This document shows, in pieces, positions 24,687 to 33,922 of a stretch of DNA of 64,000 nucleotides. Every line of letters begins with the position of its first letter. The stretch's first letter is position 1. The translations under genes and the position numbers were made by a program. This DNA is from Niallia endozanthoxylica (lineage in GTDB: Bacteria > Bacillota > Bacilli > Bacillales > Cytobacillaceae): positions 1-64,000 of the forward strand of contig NZ_VYKL01000010.1 of NCBI RefSeq assembly GCF_008710145.1, in the 5' to 3' direction. The notes below the pieces were generated by a model, which saw only the letters and a list, made by a program, of their open reading frames with translations, had not been told where the DNA came from and made no database searches.

Positions 24687-25928
24687 ATGAAAAAACGAGT
24701 TGTGATTACAGGTATAGGAGCTGTTACTCCTGTAGGAAATGATGCTGAAACATCATGGGAAAATATTAAAAAAGGAAAATCTGGTATTGCCCCGGCAGTC
24801 CGTATTGATGTGGAAAAAGTAGACGTAAAATTGGCCGGAGAAGTAAAAGATTTTGTGCCAGAAGAGTATATTGATCGAAAAGAAGTAAGAAGAATGGGGC
24901 GCTTTAGTCAATTGGCTGTTGCTGCCAGTAAAATGGCCGCAGCGGATGCCGGCTTGCAAATCGGTGAAAATGCAGTCCCTGAACGTGTGGGGGTATGGAT
25001 TGGTTCTGGTATTGGCGGCTTAGGTGAATTTGAAGAACAGTATCGAAAGTTTTTGGATAAGGGTCAAAGAAGGGTGAACCCCTTTACGATTCCAATGTTT
25101 ATTCCTGATATGGCAGCAGGGAGAGTATCCATAGAACTTGGAGCTAAAGGGATGAATAATTGCTCTGTAACAGCTTGTGCTTCTGGCTCAAATTCTATCG
25201 GCGACGCCTTCAGGGAAGTGCAGAAAGGAAGTGTGGATATCATGATTGCCGGCGGTACTGAGGCTTCTATTACAGAAATGACGGTAGCCGGTTTTTCAAA
25301 TATGACCGCTCTTTCAACGAATCCTGACCCGAATACTGCGTGTCGCCCATTTGATAAAAACCGTGATGGTTTTGTGATTGCAGAAGGTGCCGGTATCATT
25401 ATTTTAGAAGAATTAGAGCATGCATTAGCACGCGGAGCTAAAATTTATGGAGAGCTGATTGGCTATGGTGCTACAGGAGATGCTTACCATATTACATCGC
25501 CTGCCCCGGATGGCGAAGGTGCTGCTAGAGCCATGCAATTAGCATTAAAAGATGCTGATATCTTACCGGAACAAGTCGATTACATAAACGCACATGGTAC
25601 TTCTACTCCATTGAATGACTTGTATGAAACAAAAGCCATTAAACATGTTTTTAAAGAGCATGCATACCAATTGTCAGTCAGTTCTACCAAATCTATGACA
25701 GGTCATATGCTGGGGGCAGCAGGCGCTGTTGAAGCAATCTTTTCTATATTAAGCATTAGAGATCGAGTTCTTCCGCCAACAATCCATTATGAAACAAAGG
25801 ATGAAGAATTAGATTTAGATTATGTTCCAAATGAAGCAAAAGAGAAGGATGTTCAAATTGTATTGTCCAATTCTCTTGGATTTGGCGGTCATAATGCAAC
25901 ACTTATCTTTAGAAAGTACACAGAATAA
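24687..25928 (+). CDS. fabF: Beta-ketoacyl-ACP synthase II (FabF type)
   Basis: A 413-residue condensing enzyme that elongates acyl-ACP with malonyl-ACP. The nucleophilic Cys is in [13 protein letters not shown] near residue 163, and the catalytic His residues are in [11 protein letters not shown] near 303 and [12 protein letters not shown] near 340. GGGGAG precedes the ATG. In Bacillus fabF normally follows fabH; here it stands alone between pxpBCA and htpG, with no ACP or other fatty acid gene adjacent. It may be an extra FabF paralogue; the usual fabHF locus could lie elsewhere. Confidence 0.92.
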   Translation: MKKRVVITGIGAVTPVGNDAETSWENIKKGKSGIAPAVRIDVEKVDVKLAGEVKDFVPEEYIDRKEVRRMGRFSQLAVAASKMAAADAGLQIGENAVPERVGVWIGSGIGGLGEFEEQYRKFLDKGQRRVNPFTIPMFIPDMAAGRVSIELGAKGMNNCSVTACASGSNSIGDAFREVQKGSVDIMIAGGTEASITEMTVAGFSNMTALSTNPDPNTACRPFDKNRDGFVIAEGAGIIILEELEHALARGAKIYGELIGYGATGDAYHITSPAPDGEGAARAMQLALKDADILPEQVDYINAHGTSTPLNDLYETKAIKHVFKEHAYQLSVSSTKSMTGHMLGAAGAVEAIFSILSIRDRVLPPTIHYETKDEELDLDYVPNEAKEKDVQIVLSNSLGFGGHNATLIFRKYTE

Positions 25929-25978
25929 GTAGAGATTATAATAAATAGCTGATTAGAAAATCTTATTTTTTCATAAAT

Positions 25979-26007
25979 ATTGACACATGAAAATGGATAT
26001 GTTATTT
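25979..26007 (+). promoter_or_regulatory. Sigma-A promoter of htpG
   Basis: TTGACA, 17 bases, TATTTA. The CIRCE operator begins about 15 bases after the -10, where repressor binding would block transcription. Confidence 0.65.
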
Positions 26008-26021
26008 AATTTATATCACGA

Positions 26022-26048
26022 TTAGCACTCTTTGTAATAGAGTGCTAA
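26022..26048. promoter_or_regulatory. CIRCE operator (HrcA binding site)
   Basis: TTAGCACTC-N9-GAGTGCTAA, an exact match to the CIRCE inverted repeat bound by HrcA. It places htpG in the HrcA heat-shock regulon, whereas B. subtilis htpG is not CIRCE controlled. Confidence 0.95.
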
Positions 26049-26131
26049 TTCTACTGTTTATTTTCAATACAACTCTTTTACTACGTAACAGCATGGTTCA
26101 CGTAGTTTTAACTATGAAAGGAGAGATATAT

Positions 26132-28006
26132 ATGGAAAAGAAACAATTCCAAGCAGAATCAAAAAGGCTGCTAGATCTAATGATTAATTCCATTTATACA
26201 CATAGGGAAGTATTTTTAAGAGAGTTAATTTCAAATGCTAGTGACGCCATTGATAAGATTTATTATAAGGCTTTGACAGATGACTCTTTGCGCTTTGATC
26301 AAGATAGCTACTACATAAAGGTAGAGGCCGATAAAGAAAATAGGACATTGAAAATTATTGATACAGGAATCGGGATGACAAGGGAAGATCTGGAAAATAA
26401 CCTTGGAGTGATTGCCAAAAGCGGTTCCTTAGCATTTAAAAACGAAAATGAGCTGAAGGATGGTTATGACATTATCGGTCAATTTGGTGTAGGATTTTAT
26501 GCTGCCTTCATGGTTGCCGATATAGTAACGGTTATTAGTAAGGCATTAGGAAGTGCCGAAGCCTACAAGTGGGAATCTGAAGGGGCAGACGGCTATACGA
26601 TTGAGCCATGGAAAAAAGATGCTGTTGGAACGGAAATCATACTAAAAATAAAAGAAAATACGGAAGAAGACCAGTTTGACGAGTTTTTAGAAGAATATCG
26701 CTTAAAAGAAATTATTAAGAAGTATTCTGATTTTATTCGCTATCCAATCAAAATGGATGTAACTGTTCGAAAGCCAAAAGAAGACAGCGAAAATGAATAT
26801 GTCGATTTTAAAGAAGAACAAATCATTAACAGTATGGTTCCAATCTGGAAAAAGAACAAAAACGATTTGACTGATGAGGATTATGAAAAGTTTTATCATG
26901 AAAAACGCTATGGCTTTGACAAGCCGTTAAAAACCATTCATACAAGCGTTGATGGAGCTATAAGATACAATGCAATTCTTTTTATACCTGAAAATATCCC
27001 ATTTGATTACTATTCAAAGGAATATGAAAAAGGGTTAGAGCTTTATTCCAACGGTGTACTGATTATGAATAAATGCGCAGATTTGCTGCCTGACTATTTC
27101 AGTTTTGTTAAAGGGATGGTTGATTCCGAAGATTTGTCATTAAATATTTCAAGGGAAATGCTGCAGCATGACCGCCAGTTAAAACGAATCGAGAAAAATA
27201 TTAACAAAAAGATTAAAAGCGAGCTCCTTACTTTATTAAAAAATGATCGAGAAAAGTATGAGAAGTTTTTTAATTCCTTTGGCAGACAGTTGAAATACGG
27301 AGTGTACAGCGATTTCGGTACACATAAAGAAGTATTGCAGGACTTATTGATGTTCTATTCTTCAAAAGAAAAGAAACTAGTTACTCTTGATGAATATGTA
27401 TCTAGAATGCCTGAGGATCAAAAGTATATTTATTATGCTTCTGGTGACTCAAATGAACGGATTGAAAAGCTACCGCAAACAGAATTGGTATCTGATAAAG
27501 GCTATGAAATTCTTTATTTTACAGATGAAATTGACGAGTTTGCTATCAGAATGTTGATGACTTACAAAGAAAAAGAATTCAAATCAGTTTCTAGCGGTGA
27601 CCTCGGAATTGAAGAAGATCAAACAGCAGCAAACGAGGAAACAAGCGAAAATAAGGATCTGTTTGCGAAAATGAAAGATATCTTAGCAGGCAAAGTGAAG
27701 GATGTACGTATATCAAAAAGATTAAAGACTCATCCGGTTTGTCTCTCCACTGATGGAGAAATTTCAATTGAGATGGAAAAGGTTTTAAATGCAATGCCTG
27801 ACAGCCAGGGGATTAAAGCGGACAAGGTATTAGAAATTAATGCGAATCATGAAGTATTCCAATCCTTGAAAACAGCATTTGAACAGGAATCAGATAAGCT
27901 AGCCTTGTATACAAATCTTCTATACAATCAAGCGTTACTAATTGAAGGATTACCAATTCAGGACCCTGTTGAATTTACTAATGATATTTGCAAAGTGATG
28001 GTATAA
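26132..28006 (+). CDS. htpG: Molecular chaperone HtpG (Hsp90)
   Basis: ATP-dependent Hsp90 chaperone of 624 residues. The GHKL ATPase fold is seen in [13 protein letters not shown] near residues 30-42, DTGIGM near 79 and [13 protein letters not shown] near 115. The middle domain ([11 protein letters not shown]) and a C-terminal dimerisation region follow. The frame is open to 26042, but AAAGGAGAG directly precedes ATG 26132. CIRCE in the leader implies repression by HrcA and induction by heat or protein damage. A strong terminator follows. Confidence 0.96.
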   Translation: MEKKQFQAESKRLLDLMINSIYTHREVFLRELISNASDAIDKIYYKALTDDSLRFDQDSYYIKVEADKENRTLKIIDTGIGMTREDLENNLGVIAKSGSLAFKNENELKDGYDIIGQFGVGFYAAFMVADIVTVISKALGSAEAYKWESEGADGYTIEPWKKDAVGTEIILKIKENTEEDQFDEFLEEYRLKEIIKKYSDFIRYPIKMDVTVRKPKEDSENEYVDFKEEQIINSMVPIWKKNKNDLTDEDYEKFYHEKRYGFDKPLKTIHTSVDGAIRYNAILFIPENIPFDYYSKEYEKGLELYSNGVLIMNKCADLLPDYFSFVKGMVDSEDLSLNISREMLQHDRQLKRIEKNINKKIKSELLTLLKNDREKYEKFFNSFGRQLKYGVYSDFGTHKEVLQDLLMFYSSKEKKLVTLDEYVSRMPEDQKYIYYASGDSNERIEKLPQTELVSDKGYEILYFTDEIDEFAIRMLMTYKEKEFKSVSSGDLGIEEDQTAANEETSENKDLFAKMKDILAGKVKDVRISKRLKTHPVCLSTDGEISIEMEKVLNAMPDSQGIKADKVLEINANHEVFQSLKTAFEQESDKLALYTNLLYNQALLIEGLPIQDPVEFTNDICKVMV

Positions 28007-28017
28007 GGATAAAAGCG

Positions 28018-28058
28018 AAGCAGTCCCGTACTTTAAAAGAGTGCGGGACTGCTTTTTT
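28018..28058 (+). terminator. Terminator after htpG
   Basis: AAGCAGTCCCGTACT pairs with AGTGCGGGACTGCTT, followed by six T. Confidence 0.9.
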
Positions 28059-28210
28059 GCGGAATAAAAAATGGATGAAAATATTAAGATTAATTTACAA
28101 AATATAAATAATATTAAGTGAATACATAGTAAAATGAAAGTGGAATGAATAAACAGCAATAGTTAGTGCATGATCATCGTTTTATTAAAGTTGGCTTGGG
28201 AGGAATCTAT

Positions 28211-29494
28211 ATGAGCAAAATGACAGCACCTGAACGAGGCTGGGCTTTTTATGATTGGGCAAACTCCGCATATACACTGGTTGTCGTTACGGCTATTTTT
28301 CCGCTTTATTTCAAAGCATCGGCCACACAAGCTGGAATAGCGGCCTCGACATCAACAGCCTATTGGGGGTATGCCAATTCGTTTGCTACATTGTTAATTT
28401 CAATATTAGCGCCTATTTTAGGTACGATTGCAGATTTTAAAGGCTTTAAGAAACGGTTTTTTATCATCTTCTCGTCATTAGGAATCCTTTTTACGCTGCT
28501 ATTAGCGATTGTTCCTAGTAATCAGTGGATGCTGCTGTTGGTTTGTTTTGTGATTACGTCACTTGGATTTTCGGGAGCAAATGTTTTCTATGATGCTTTT
28601 CTTGTTGATGTGACCACAGAGGAAAGGATGGACCGCATCTCTTCAAATGGATTTGCGCTTGGATATATCGGCAGCACGATTCCTTTTATTATATCAATTG
28701 GCATTATTTTATTGTCTCAGAAGAACATCATTCCGTTATCAACCACTGTATCAAGTCAAATTGCCATAGCCATTACAGCATTATGGTGGGGGATTTTTAC
28801 CATTCCAATGTTAAAAAATGTGGAGCAAAGATACTATAAGAATCATGTTCCAAATCCAGTTTCGGCAAGTTTTAAACAACTGTACTCAACAGTAAAAAAC
28901 ATTAAATCTTACCGCCCTTTATTTTTATTTTTACTTGCTTATTTCTTTTATATTGATGGTGTTCATACGGTTATCAACATGTCGACAGTATTTGGATCAG
29001 ATCTTGGCATTACTTCGACTACTTTATTAATTGTCTTGTTTGTAACGCAGATTGTAGCGGCTCCTTTTACCGTCTTATTTGGTAAATTAGGTGGAAAATA
29101 CAGCGAAAAGACAATGATTATGGTCGGAATTATGGTTTATATTTTTATTTGCTGTTATGCCTATTTTTTAGACTCTGCCTTAGATTTCTGGATGCTGGCA
29201 ATGCTTGTTGCGACCTCGCAAGGCGGGATTCAGGCGATGAGCCGTTCTTATTTTGCCAAGCTTGTCCCAAAAGAATCGTCAAATGAATTCTTTGGTTTCT
29301 ACAGTATCTTTGGGAAGTTTGCAGCCATTATCGGACCGGTACTGGTCGGAGCGGCTGCACAAATTACGGGCAGCACGAACAGCGGTGTCTTTAGTCTAGT
29401 TATTTTATTTATCATTGGAGGAGTTTTGTTGCTTCGAGTTCCCAAGCAAGAGGTATCCGTAATGACGCAACCTAGTAGTCGTGATATGGATTAA
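28211..29494 (+). CDS. MFS transporter, UMF1/Atg22-like family
   Basis: A 427-residue integral membrane protein with about 12 hydrophobic segments. The N-terminus PERGWAFYDWANSAY is the hallmark of UMF1-type transporters. GGGAGGAATC precedes the ATG at 28211; 15 upstream codons in frame have no support. A cytoplasmic loop lies around residues 190-230. Relatives are described as amino-acid effluxers or are uncharacterised. It is convergent with cysK and has no clear functional partner. Confidence 0.85.
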   Translation: MSKMTAPERGWAFYDWANSAYTLVVVTAIFPLYFKASATQAGIAASTSTAYWGYANSFATLLISILAPILGTIADFKGFKKRFFIIFSSLGILFTLLLAIVPSNQWMLLLVCFVITSLGFSGANVFYDAFLVDVTTEERMDRISSNGFALGYIGSTIPFIISIGIILLSQKNIIPLSTTVSSQIAIAITALWWGIFTIPMLKNVEQRYYKNHVPNPVSASFKQLYSTVKNIKSYRPLFLFLLAYFFYIDGVHTVINMSTVFGSDLGITSTTLLIVLFVTQIVAAPFTVLFGKLGGKYSEKTMIMVGIMVYIFICCYAYFLDSALDFWMLAMLVATSQGGIQAMSRSYFAKLVPKESSNEFFGFYSIFGKFAAIIGPVLVGAAAQITGSTNSGVFSLVILFIIGGVLLLRVPKQEVSVMTQPSSRDMD

Positions 29495-29539
29495 TGGATT
29501 ATTTATGTAATAACTTTTATAAGTGCAGCTATAGAAAAA

Positions 29540-29594
29540 ATGAAAGCCTGTCCTAAATGCGTTCTTAATTAAGGAACTTAGGGCAGACTTTATT
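29540..29594. terminator. Bidirectional terminator between the MFS gene and cysK
   Basis: An imperfect stem pairs AAAGCCTGTCCTAA with TTAGGGCAGACTTT around an inner GTTC/GGAAC stem. It has an A-rich left flank and T-rich right flank. Confidence 0.6.
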
Positions 29595-29602
29595 ATGAGC
29601 GG

Positions 29603-30526
29603 TTATCCTGGAAATAAATCAGAAGATAAATATCGTTCACCTGTATCAGGTGCTAAGCAGAGAACTCTTGCTGAAGATGGCAGTTTTTTTGCGACTTGGA
29701 CAGCGAAATGGGCGGAAGCTGCTCCGGATGCTCCAACAAAAATTCCTTCTTCAGCAGCCAGTCGGCGTGCCATTACTTGGGCATCTTCATCTTCAATAAG
29801 AAGAACTTCATCATAGATGTCTCGGTTTAATATCTTTGGAATAAAACCTGGACCTGTTCCCGGAATTTTATGGGGTCCAGGTTTTCCTCCTGAAAGAACC
29901 GGTGATCCATATGGCTCTACTACATAAATCTTTAAGTCAGGAATTTGTTTTTTTAGTTCTTCGCCTGTACCTGTTACAGTGCCACCCGTTCCGGCTGTTA
30001 ATACCAATGCATCCAATTTTCCTTCAAAGGCCTCCAAAATTTCAACTGCAGTCGTACCGCGGTGGGCATCAGCGTTGGCATCATTTTCAAACTGCATAGG
30101 AATAAAGCTGTCAGGAATTTCTTCTGCCAAGCGATTGGCTTCATCAATTGCTCCTTGCATACGAAGATTAGCTGGTGTTAAAATAACTTCCGCGCCATAG
30201 GCTTTCATAATTTTTACCCGTTCAGGTGTAGCGTTATCAGGCATCGTAATGATACAACGGTAACCTTTTACTGCACTTACCATAGTAATTCCAATTCCAG
30301 TATTGCCCGATGTTGGTTCAATAATCGTGCTTTTGCCGGGAATTAGTTCTCCCTCTGCTTCAGCCCGTTCAATCATATTAAGGGCTGCACGGTCTTTCAC
30401 ACTGCCGCCGGGATTAAATGATTCTAATTTCATATATACATTAGCACCGTTTGAATCCGGCAATTTATTTAATTGAACAATAGGGGTATTTCCTATTAAA
30501 TCAATGATGGATTTGTAAATCTTCAT
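29603..30526 (-). CDS. cysK: Cysteine synthase (O-acetylserine sulfhydrylase)
   Basis: PLP enzyme of 307 residues making cysteine from O-acetylserine and sulfide. The PLP lysine is in NPGGSVKDRAA near residue 43, the substrate loop PTSGNTGIG near 68-76, and the phosphate-binding GTGGTVTGTG near 177. The C-terminus ends in PDTGERYLSSDLF, where the family's regulatory Tyr/Leu/Ser region is. It diverges from the sulfonate transporter operon, a coherent sulfur pairing. It might alternatively be a CysM-like or second CysK paralogue; the assignment to O-acetylserine is the default. Confidence 0.93.
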   Translation of the reverse strand: MKIYKSIIDLIGNTPIVQLNKLPDSNGANVYMKLESFNPGGSVKDRAALNMIERAEAEGELIPGKSTIIEPTSGNTGIGITMVSAVKGYRCIITMPDNATPERVKIMKAYGAEVILTPANLRMQGAIDEANRLAEEIPDSFIPMQFENDANADAHRGTTAVEILEAFEGKLDALVLTAGTGGTVTGTGEELKKQIPDLKIYVVEPYGSPVLSGGKPGPHKIPGTGPGFIPKILNRDIYDEVLLIEDEDAQVMARRLAAEEGIFVGASGAASAHFAVQVAKKLPSSARVLCLAPDTGERYLSSDLFPG

Positions 30527-30673
30527 GTAGACTCTTCCTTTCCTTTAATTAAAATTAACTATAATTCATATTAGTCTAGTAAGTTTACAGTCATTTTATA
30601 ATACGATCATGAAGAAAACAACCTTACTTCTTTTCTATAATGAAGATTAACAATTTGGATTTTTATAAATTAT

Positions 30674-30685
30674 TTTCCTAGGAAA
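30674..30685. promoter_or_regulatory. Palindrome in cysK-ssu intergenic region
   Basis: TTTCCTAGGAAA, a perfect 12-bp palindrome about 20 bp upstream of the ssu -35. It may be a sulfur-regulator site, but the protein is not known. Confidence 0.3.
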
Positions 30686-30705
30686 GAAAATAACATGAAA
30701 ACCTA

Positions 30706-30733
30706 TTGACTTTATAATTAACCATTATATAAT
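30706..30733 (+). promoter_or_regulatory. Sigma-A promoter of the ssu-like operon
   Basis: TTGACT, 16 bases, TATAAT, about 70 bases before the first gene. Confidence 0.7.
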
Positions 30734-30802
30734 AAGTTTAATTAATCCGATAAAACTAATGAGATTTATATAGAAAGAATTCATAAAGGGGTGGGTGAGA
30801 AA

Positions 30803-31588
30803 ATGTTTCTTCATATACACAACGTTCAAAAGAGTTTTACAAACCGTGGAAAAACTGAGCAGGTATTAAAGGATATTGATTTGCATATTAAGGAAGGAGA
30901 GTTTGTTTCCCTCTTAGGCCCATCAGGATGCGGGAAATCGACGTTACTCTCCATTGTAGCTGGCCTGACAAATCCTAGTGAAGGCAGTGTTCTTATCGAT
31001 AATCAAAGAATAACAAAGCCTGGTAAAGACAGAGGAATGGTATTCCAGCAGGCAGCACTTTTCCCATGGCTGTCAGTTGAAGAAAATGTGATGTTTCCAT
31101 TGAAAAAAGAAATGAAAAAGAAAGAAGCTCGTGAAATAGCACATAAATATTTAAAGCTTGTTCAATTAAGCCCCTACGCAAAGCACTCACCACATGAATT
31201 ATCTGGTGGAATGCAGCAAAGGGTTGCAATTGCGAGAGCGTTAGCGATGAACCCACGGGTTCTTTTAATGGATGAACCATTCGGTGCGTTGGACGAACAG
31301 ACAAGAATGAGGCTTCATGATGAACTGGAAAGCATTTGGTTAGAAACGAAAAAGACAATTTTATTTGTTACCCACAGCATCCAGGAAGCGGTAAAATTAT
31401 CTGACCGAATCATCGTGATGGGAACTCATCCAGGTACGGTATTAAAGGATATACAAGTTAAAATCGAAAGACCGCGTGAAAAGCATATCCAAGAAATCGC
31501 TCAGTATGAACAAACGATTATGGAGCTGCTGAAAACAGAGATTGATAAAGTAGCGGAAGAGGAAATGAAATATGCGTCTAGCTATTAA
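30803..31588 (+). CDS. ssuB: Sulfonate/nitrate/taurine ABC transporter, ATP-binding protein
   Basis: A 261-residue ATPase with Walker A GPSGCGKST near residue 38, signature LSGGMQQRVAIARAL near 131 and Walker B VLLMDEPFGALDEQT near 155. A GTG at 30791 is in frame but inside the GGGGTGGGTGAG Shine-Dalgarno stretch, so ATG 30803 is preferred. Its end overlaps the permease gene by 17 bases. Family members import sulfonates, taurine or nitrate; adjacency to cysK and the operon order favour a sulfonate. Confidence 0.9.
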   Translation: MFLHIHNVQKSFTNRGKTEQVLKDIDLHIKEGEFVSLLGPSGCGKSTLLSIVAGLTNPSEGSVLIDNQRITKPGKDRGMVFQQAALFPWLSVEENVMFPLKKEMKKKEAREIAHKYLKLVQLSPYAKHSPHELSGGMQQRVAIARALAMNPRVLLMDEPFGALDEQTRMRLHDELESIWLETKKTILFVTHSIQEAVKLSDRIIVMGTHPGTVLKDIQVKIERPREKHIQEIAQYEQTIMELLKTEIDKVAEEEMKYASSY

Positions 31589-32333
31589 ACGAATTGTATT
31601 TTTTGTCGCTTTATTTGGGATATGGGAACTAATTATAAGAGTATTTGATGTTCCAAAGGTCATGATGCCCGCACCGTCCGATGTAGCACTGAGCCTGAAG
31701 GAAAGTGTGGCAGATGGCTCATTATTTCAGGATGTAGGAGCAAGCTTTACCCGTTTATTAATTGGGTTGATTATCGCACTAATCATTGGTGTTTTGCTTG
31801 GGGTACTTCTTGCCAAATCAAAAACTGCAGATGAAACTTTAGGGGCGTTAATTCTATCGCTTCAAAGTATTCCAAGTATTGTTTGGCTGCCGCTTGCTAT
31901 TATGTGGTTTGGATTAAATGAAAAATCGGTTATCTTTATCGTAGTATTAGGAGCTGCAATAGTCATGACGATTAATATGAGAACGGGTATTAAGAATGTT
32001 GCTCCGCTCTATATTAAAGCAGCACAAACGATGGGATCAGGCGGAATTGATTTATTTATTCGAGTAGTTATTCCTGCTTCCATTCCATATGCAGTAACGG
32101 GTCTTCGTCTGGCATGGGCATTTGCTTGGCGTGCATTGATGGCCGGAGAGTTGTTAAGTACAGGTCCTGGACTTGGCTATACGTTAAAATATGCTTCAGA
32201 CTTTGGACGTATGGATATGGTCATGGCTATCATGGTTGTCATTGGTGTTATTGGTGTAACAGTGGATTTACTCATTTTTCAACGAATTGAAAAGCGTGTC
32301 ATGATTAAATGGGGTCTAGAACAGGCTGCCTAG
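31572..32333 (+). CDS. ssuC: Sulfonate-type ABC transporter permease
   Basis: A 253-residue binding-protein-dependent permease with about six membrane segments. The conserved cytoplasmic EAA-type loop reads AAQTMGSGGIDLFIRVVIPASIP. It overlaps the ATPase gene and is followed 25 bases later by the lipoprotein gene, so the three form one translational unit. Confidence 0.9.
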   Translation: MRLAIKRIVFFVALFGIWELIIRVFDVPKVMMPAPSDVALSLKESVADGSLFQDVGASFTRLLIGLIIALIIGVLLGVLLAKSKTADETLGALILSLQSIPSIVWLPLAIMWFGLNEKSVIFIVVLGAAIVMTINMRTGIKNVAPLYIKAAQTMGSGGIDLFIRVVIPASIPYAVTGLRLAWAFAWRALMAGELLSTGPGLGYTLKYASDFGRMDMVMAIMVVIGVIGVTVDLLIFQRIEKRVMIKWGLEQAA

Positions 32334-32358
32334 ATAAAAAGAGAGGAAATGAAATCAC

Positions 32359-33363
32359 ATGAAAAAATGGTTGTTAGCTGCATCATTAATCATATCAGCA
32401 GGATTTTTAGCTGCTTGCGGCGGTTCTGATGAAAGCTCAAAGGGAGAATCCGGAAAAGAGAAAGTAGTCATCGGTTACTTTCCAAATATTGATCACGTAC
32501 CTGCAATGGTTGCACGTGAAAAAGGTTATTATGAGAAAGCTCTTGGTGAAAATGTTGAAGTGGAATACAAAACATTCCCTGATGGCGGAACATTCATGAC
32601 TGCATTAAAATCGGGAGATATTGATGCAGGTTTAGTTGGACCTGCACCTGTTATGAACAACTTCTCAAATGGAGCAGATGTTAAAGTTCTAGCTGGAGCA
32701 TCATCAGGTGGAACAGTTGTTGTAGCAAGTGAAAAAAGCGGAATCGATAGCTTAGAAGATATTGAAGGTAAAACATTTATTACGCCTGGAATTGGATGCA
32801 CACATGATGTTCAGTTTGAAACGTACTTAATGGATTTGGGAATGGATAAATTAGCATCAGCACGTATCGGCGGGTCTTTAAAGCATGTAACTGGAAACCC
32901 TGCACAATATCAAGGTATGTTTGAATCAGGCCAAGTTGATTTAGCTGCTGTACCTGAACCATGGGCTTCTACTTTAATTGAAGCGGGTGCGAAAGAAATC
33001 ATTAGTACAGATGAAATTGCTTATGGACAAACACTTCCAAACACCGTATTAGCAGCGAATGGAAAGCTTGTGAAAGAAAATAAAGAAGTGGCAGAAGCAC
33101 TTGTAAAAGCACAGCAGGAAGCTGTTGATTTTATCAACAACAATAAAGAAGAAGCGCAAACCATTGCGATTCAAGCGATTAAAGATTTAACAAAACAAGA
33201 GCTTGATAAAAACCTTGTTGCAAAATCTATGGACCGTATCAATTACACGACTGAAATTAATGAAGAGGTATTAAAACAATTTGCTCAATCATCTTTTGAA
33301 TTAGAATTCCTTAAAGAAGAGCCTGAGTTAGCAGGTTTAGTTGATACTTCGTTTCTAAATTAA
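32359..33363 (+). CDS. ssuA: Sulfonate-type ABC transporter substrate-binding lipoprotein
   Basis: A 334-residue secreted lipoprotein. The signal peptide ends at the lipobox LAAC near residue 20. The mature part begins KVVIGYFPNIDHVPAMVAREKG and is an NMT1/SsuA-like type II periplasmic-binding fold. GSTDIDAG-like GDIDAGLVGPAP supports an SsuA-type ligand site. The ligand may be an alkanesulfonate, taurine or sulfate ester. No FMN-dependent monooxygenase (SsuD) is adjacent, although a luciferase-like monooxygenase lies at 40076. A strong terminator ends the operon. Confidence 0.88.
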   Translation: MKKWLLAASLIISAGFLAACGGSDESSKGESGKEKVVIGYFPNIDHVPAMVAREKGYYEKALGENVEVEYKTFPDGGTFMTALKSGDIDAGLVGPAPVMNNFSNGADVKVLAGASSGGTVVVASEKSGIDSLEDIEGKTFITPGIGCTHDVQFETYLMDLGMDKLASARIGGSLKHVTGNPAQYQGMFESGQVDLAAVPEPWASTLIEAGAKEIISTDEIAYGQTLPNTVLAANGKLVKENKEVAEALVKAQQEAVDFINNNKEEAQTIAIQAIKDLTKQELDKNLVAKSMDRINYTTEINEEVLKQFAQSSFELEFLKEEPELAGLVDTSFLN

Positions 33364-33370
33364 TTTATTG

Positions 33371-33405
33371 ACACCACCCTTTTGGAAAATAGGGTGGTGT
33401 TTTTT
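33371..33405 (+). terminator. Terminator of the ssu-like operon
   Basis: ACACCACCCT and AGGGTGGTGT form a perfect 10-bp stem, followed by TTTTT. Confidence 0.9.
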
Positions 33406-33469
33406 ATTTTGTTTACTCAGTATTTTTATATAAAATATATATGTCCTTTTTAATATTTCGACATACACT

Positions 33470-33563
33470 AGTGGATATTTGACTCATCTAGGCGATATGG
33501 TCATGAAGCGGAGCTGAAAGGTGTGTGAAAAGTCCTTTTCACACGGATGAGTCAAATACCTAG
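33470..33563. repeat. MITE-like hairpin repeat, copy B
   Basis: Outer arms TTGACTCATC (33479-33488) and GATGAGTCAA (33546-33555), inner GTGTGAAAAG/CTTTTCACAC, and GCTGAAAGG as in the other copies. The inner-stem sequence differs from copy A by compensating changes on both arms (GTGAGAAAT versus GTGTGAAAA), which suggests that the hairpin structure matters. Confidence 0.75.
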
Positions 33564-33922
33564 CGGAAGAACTATGTTTACTACCCGTACATGATAGAAA
33601 AAGAATTCCTATGTCGATATTTAATAAGTTGGATATATATTTTTCAAATTTGTGGCTGTGATTAAGGAAAATCACTTTGTTATATAATAGTAGATAAGGT
33701 ATCAAGCGTTAATACAAAGATTTACGTTGGTCTATTCAGTTAGAATCTATGTTTATCAAGGCTTCGAAAAATAAAATAAATAGTTTTGTCAAATAAGTGA
33801 ATGTGAAAGAATGAACAATATATGAAATAAATGGAAGTTTAATTGTAAATGCCTTCACCTAGGAGTATTATAGCCTCGTAAAGTACTTTACTAGAATTTT
33901 ACATAAGTAGGGAGGATTTAGA
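33564..33922. other. Long AT-rich intergenic region before the FMN lipoprotein
   Basis: No credible gene. It contains a TATAAT-like sequence near 33680 and a perfect 14-bp palindrome GTAAAGTACTTTAC (33878-33891) 32 bp before the downstream start, a candidate operator. Confidence 0.4.

Noticed and set aside
29595..30200. Plus-strand open frames opposite cysK
   Set aside because: They are antisense shadows of a clearly conserved cysteine synthase.
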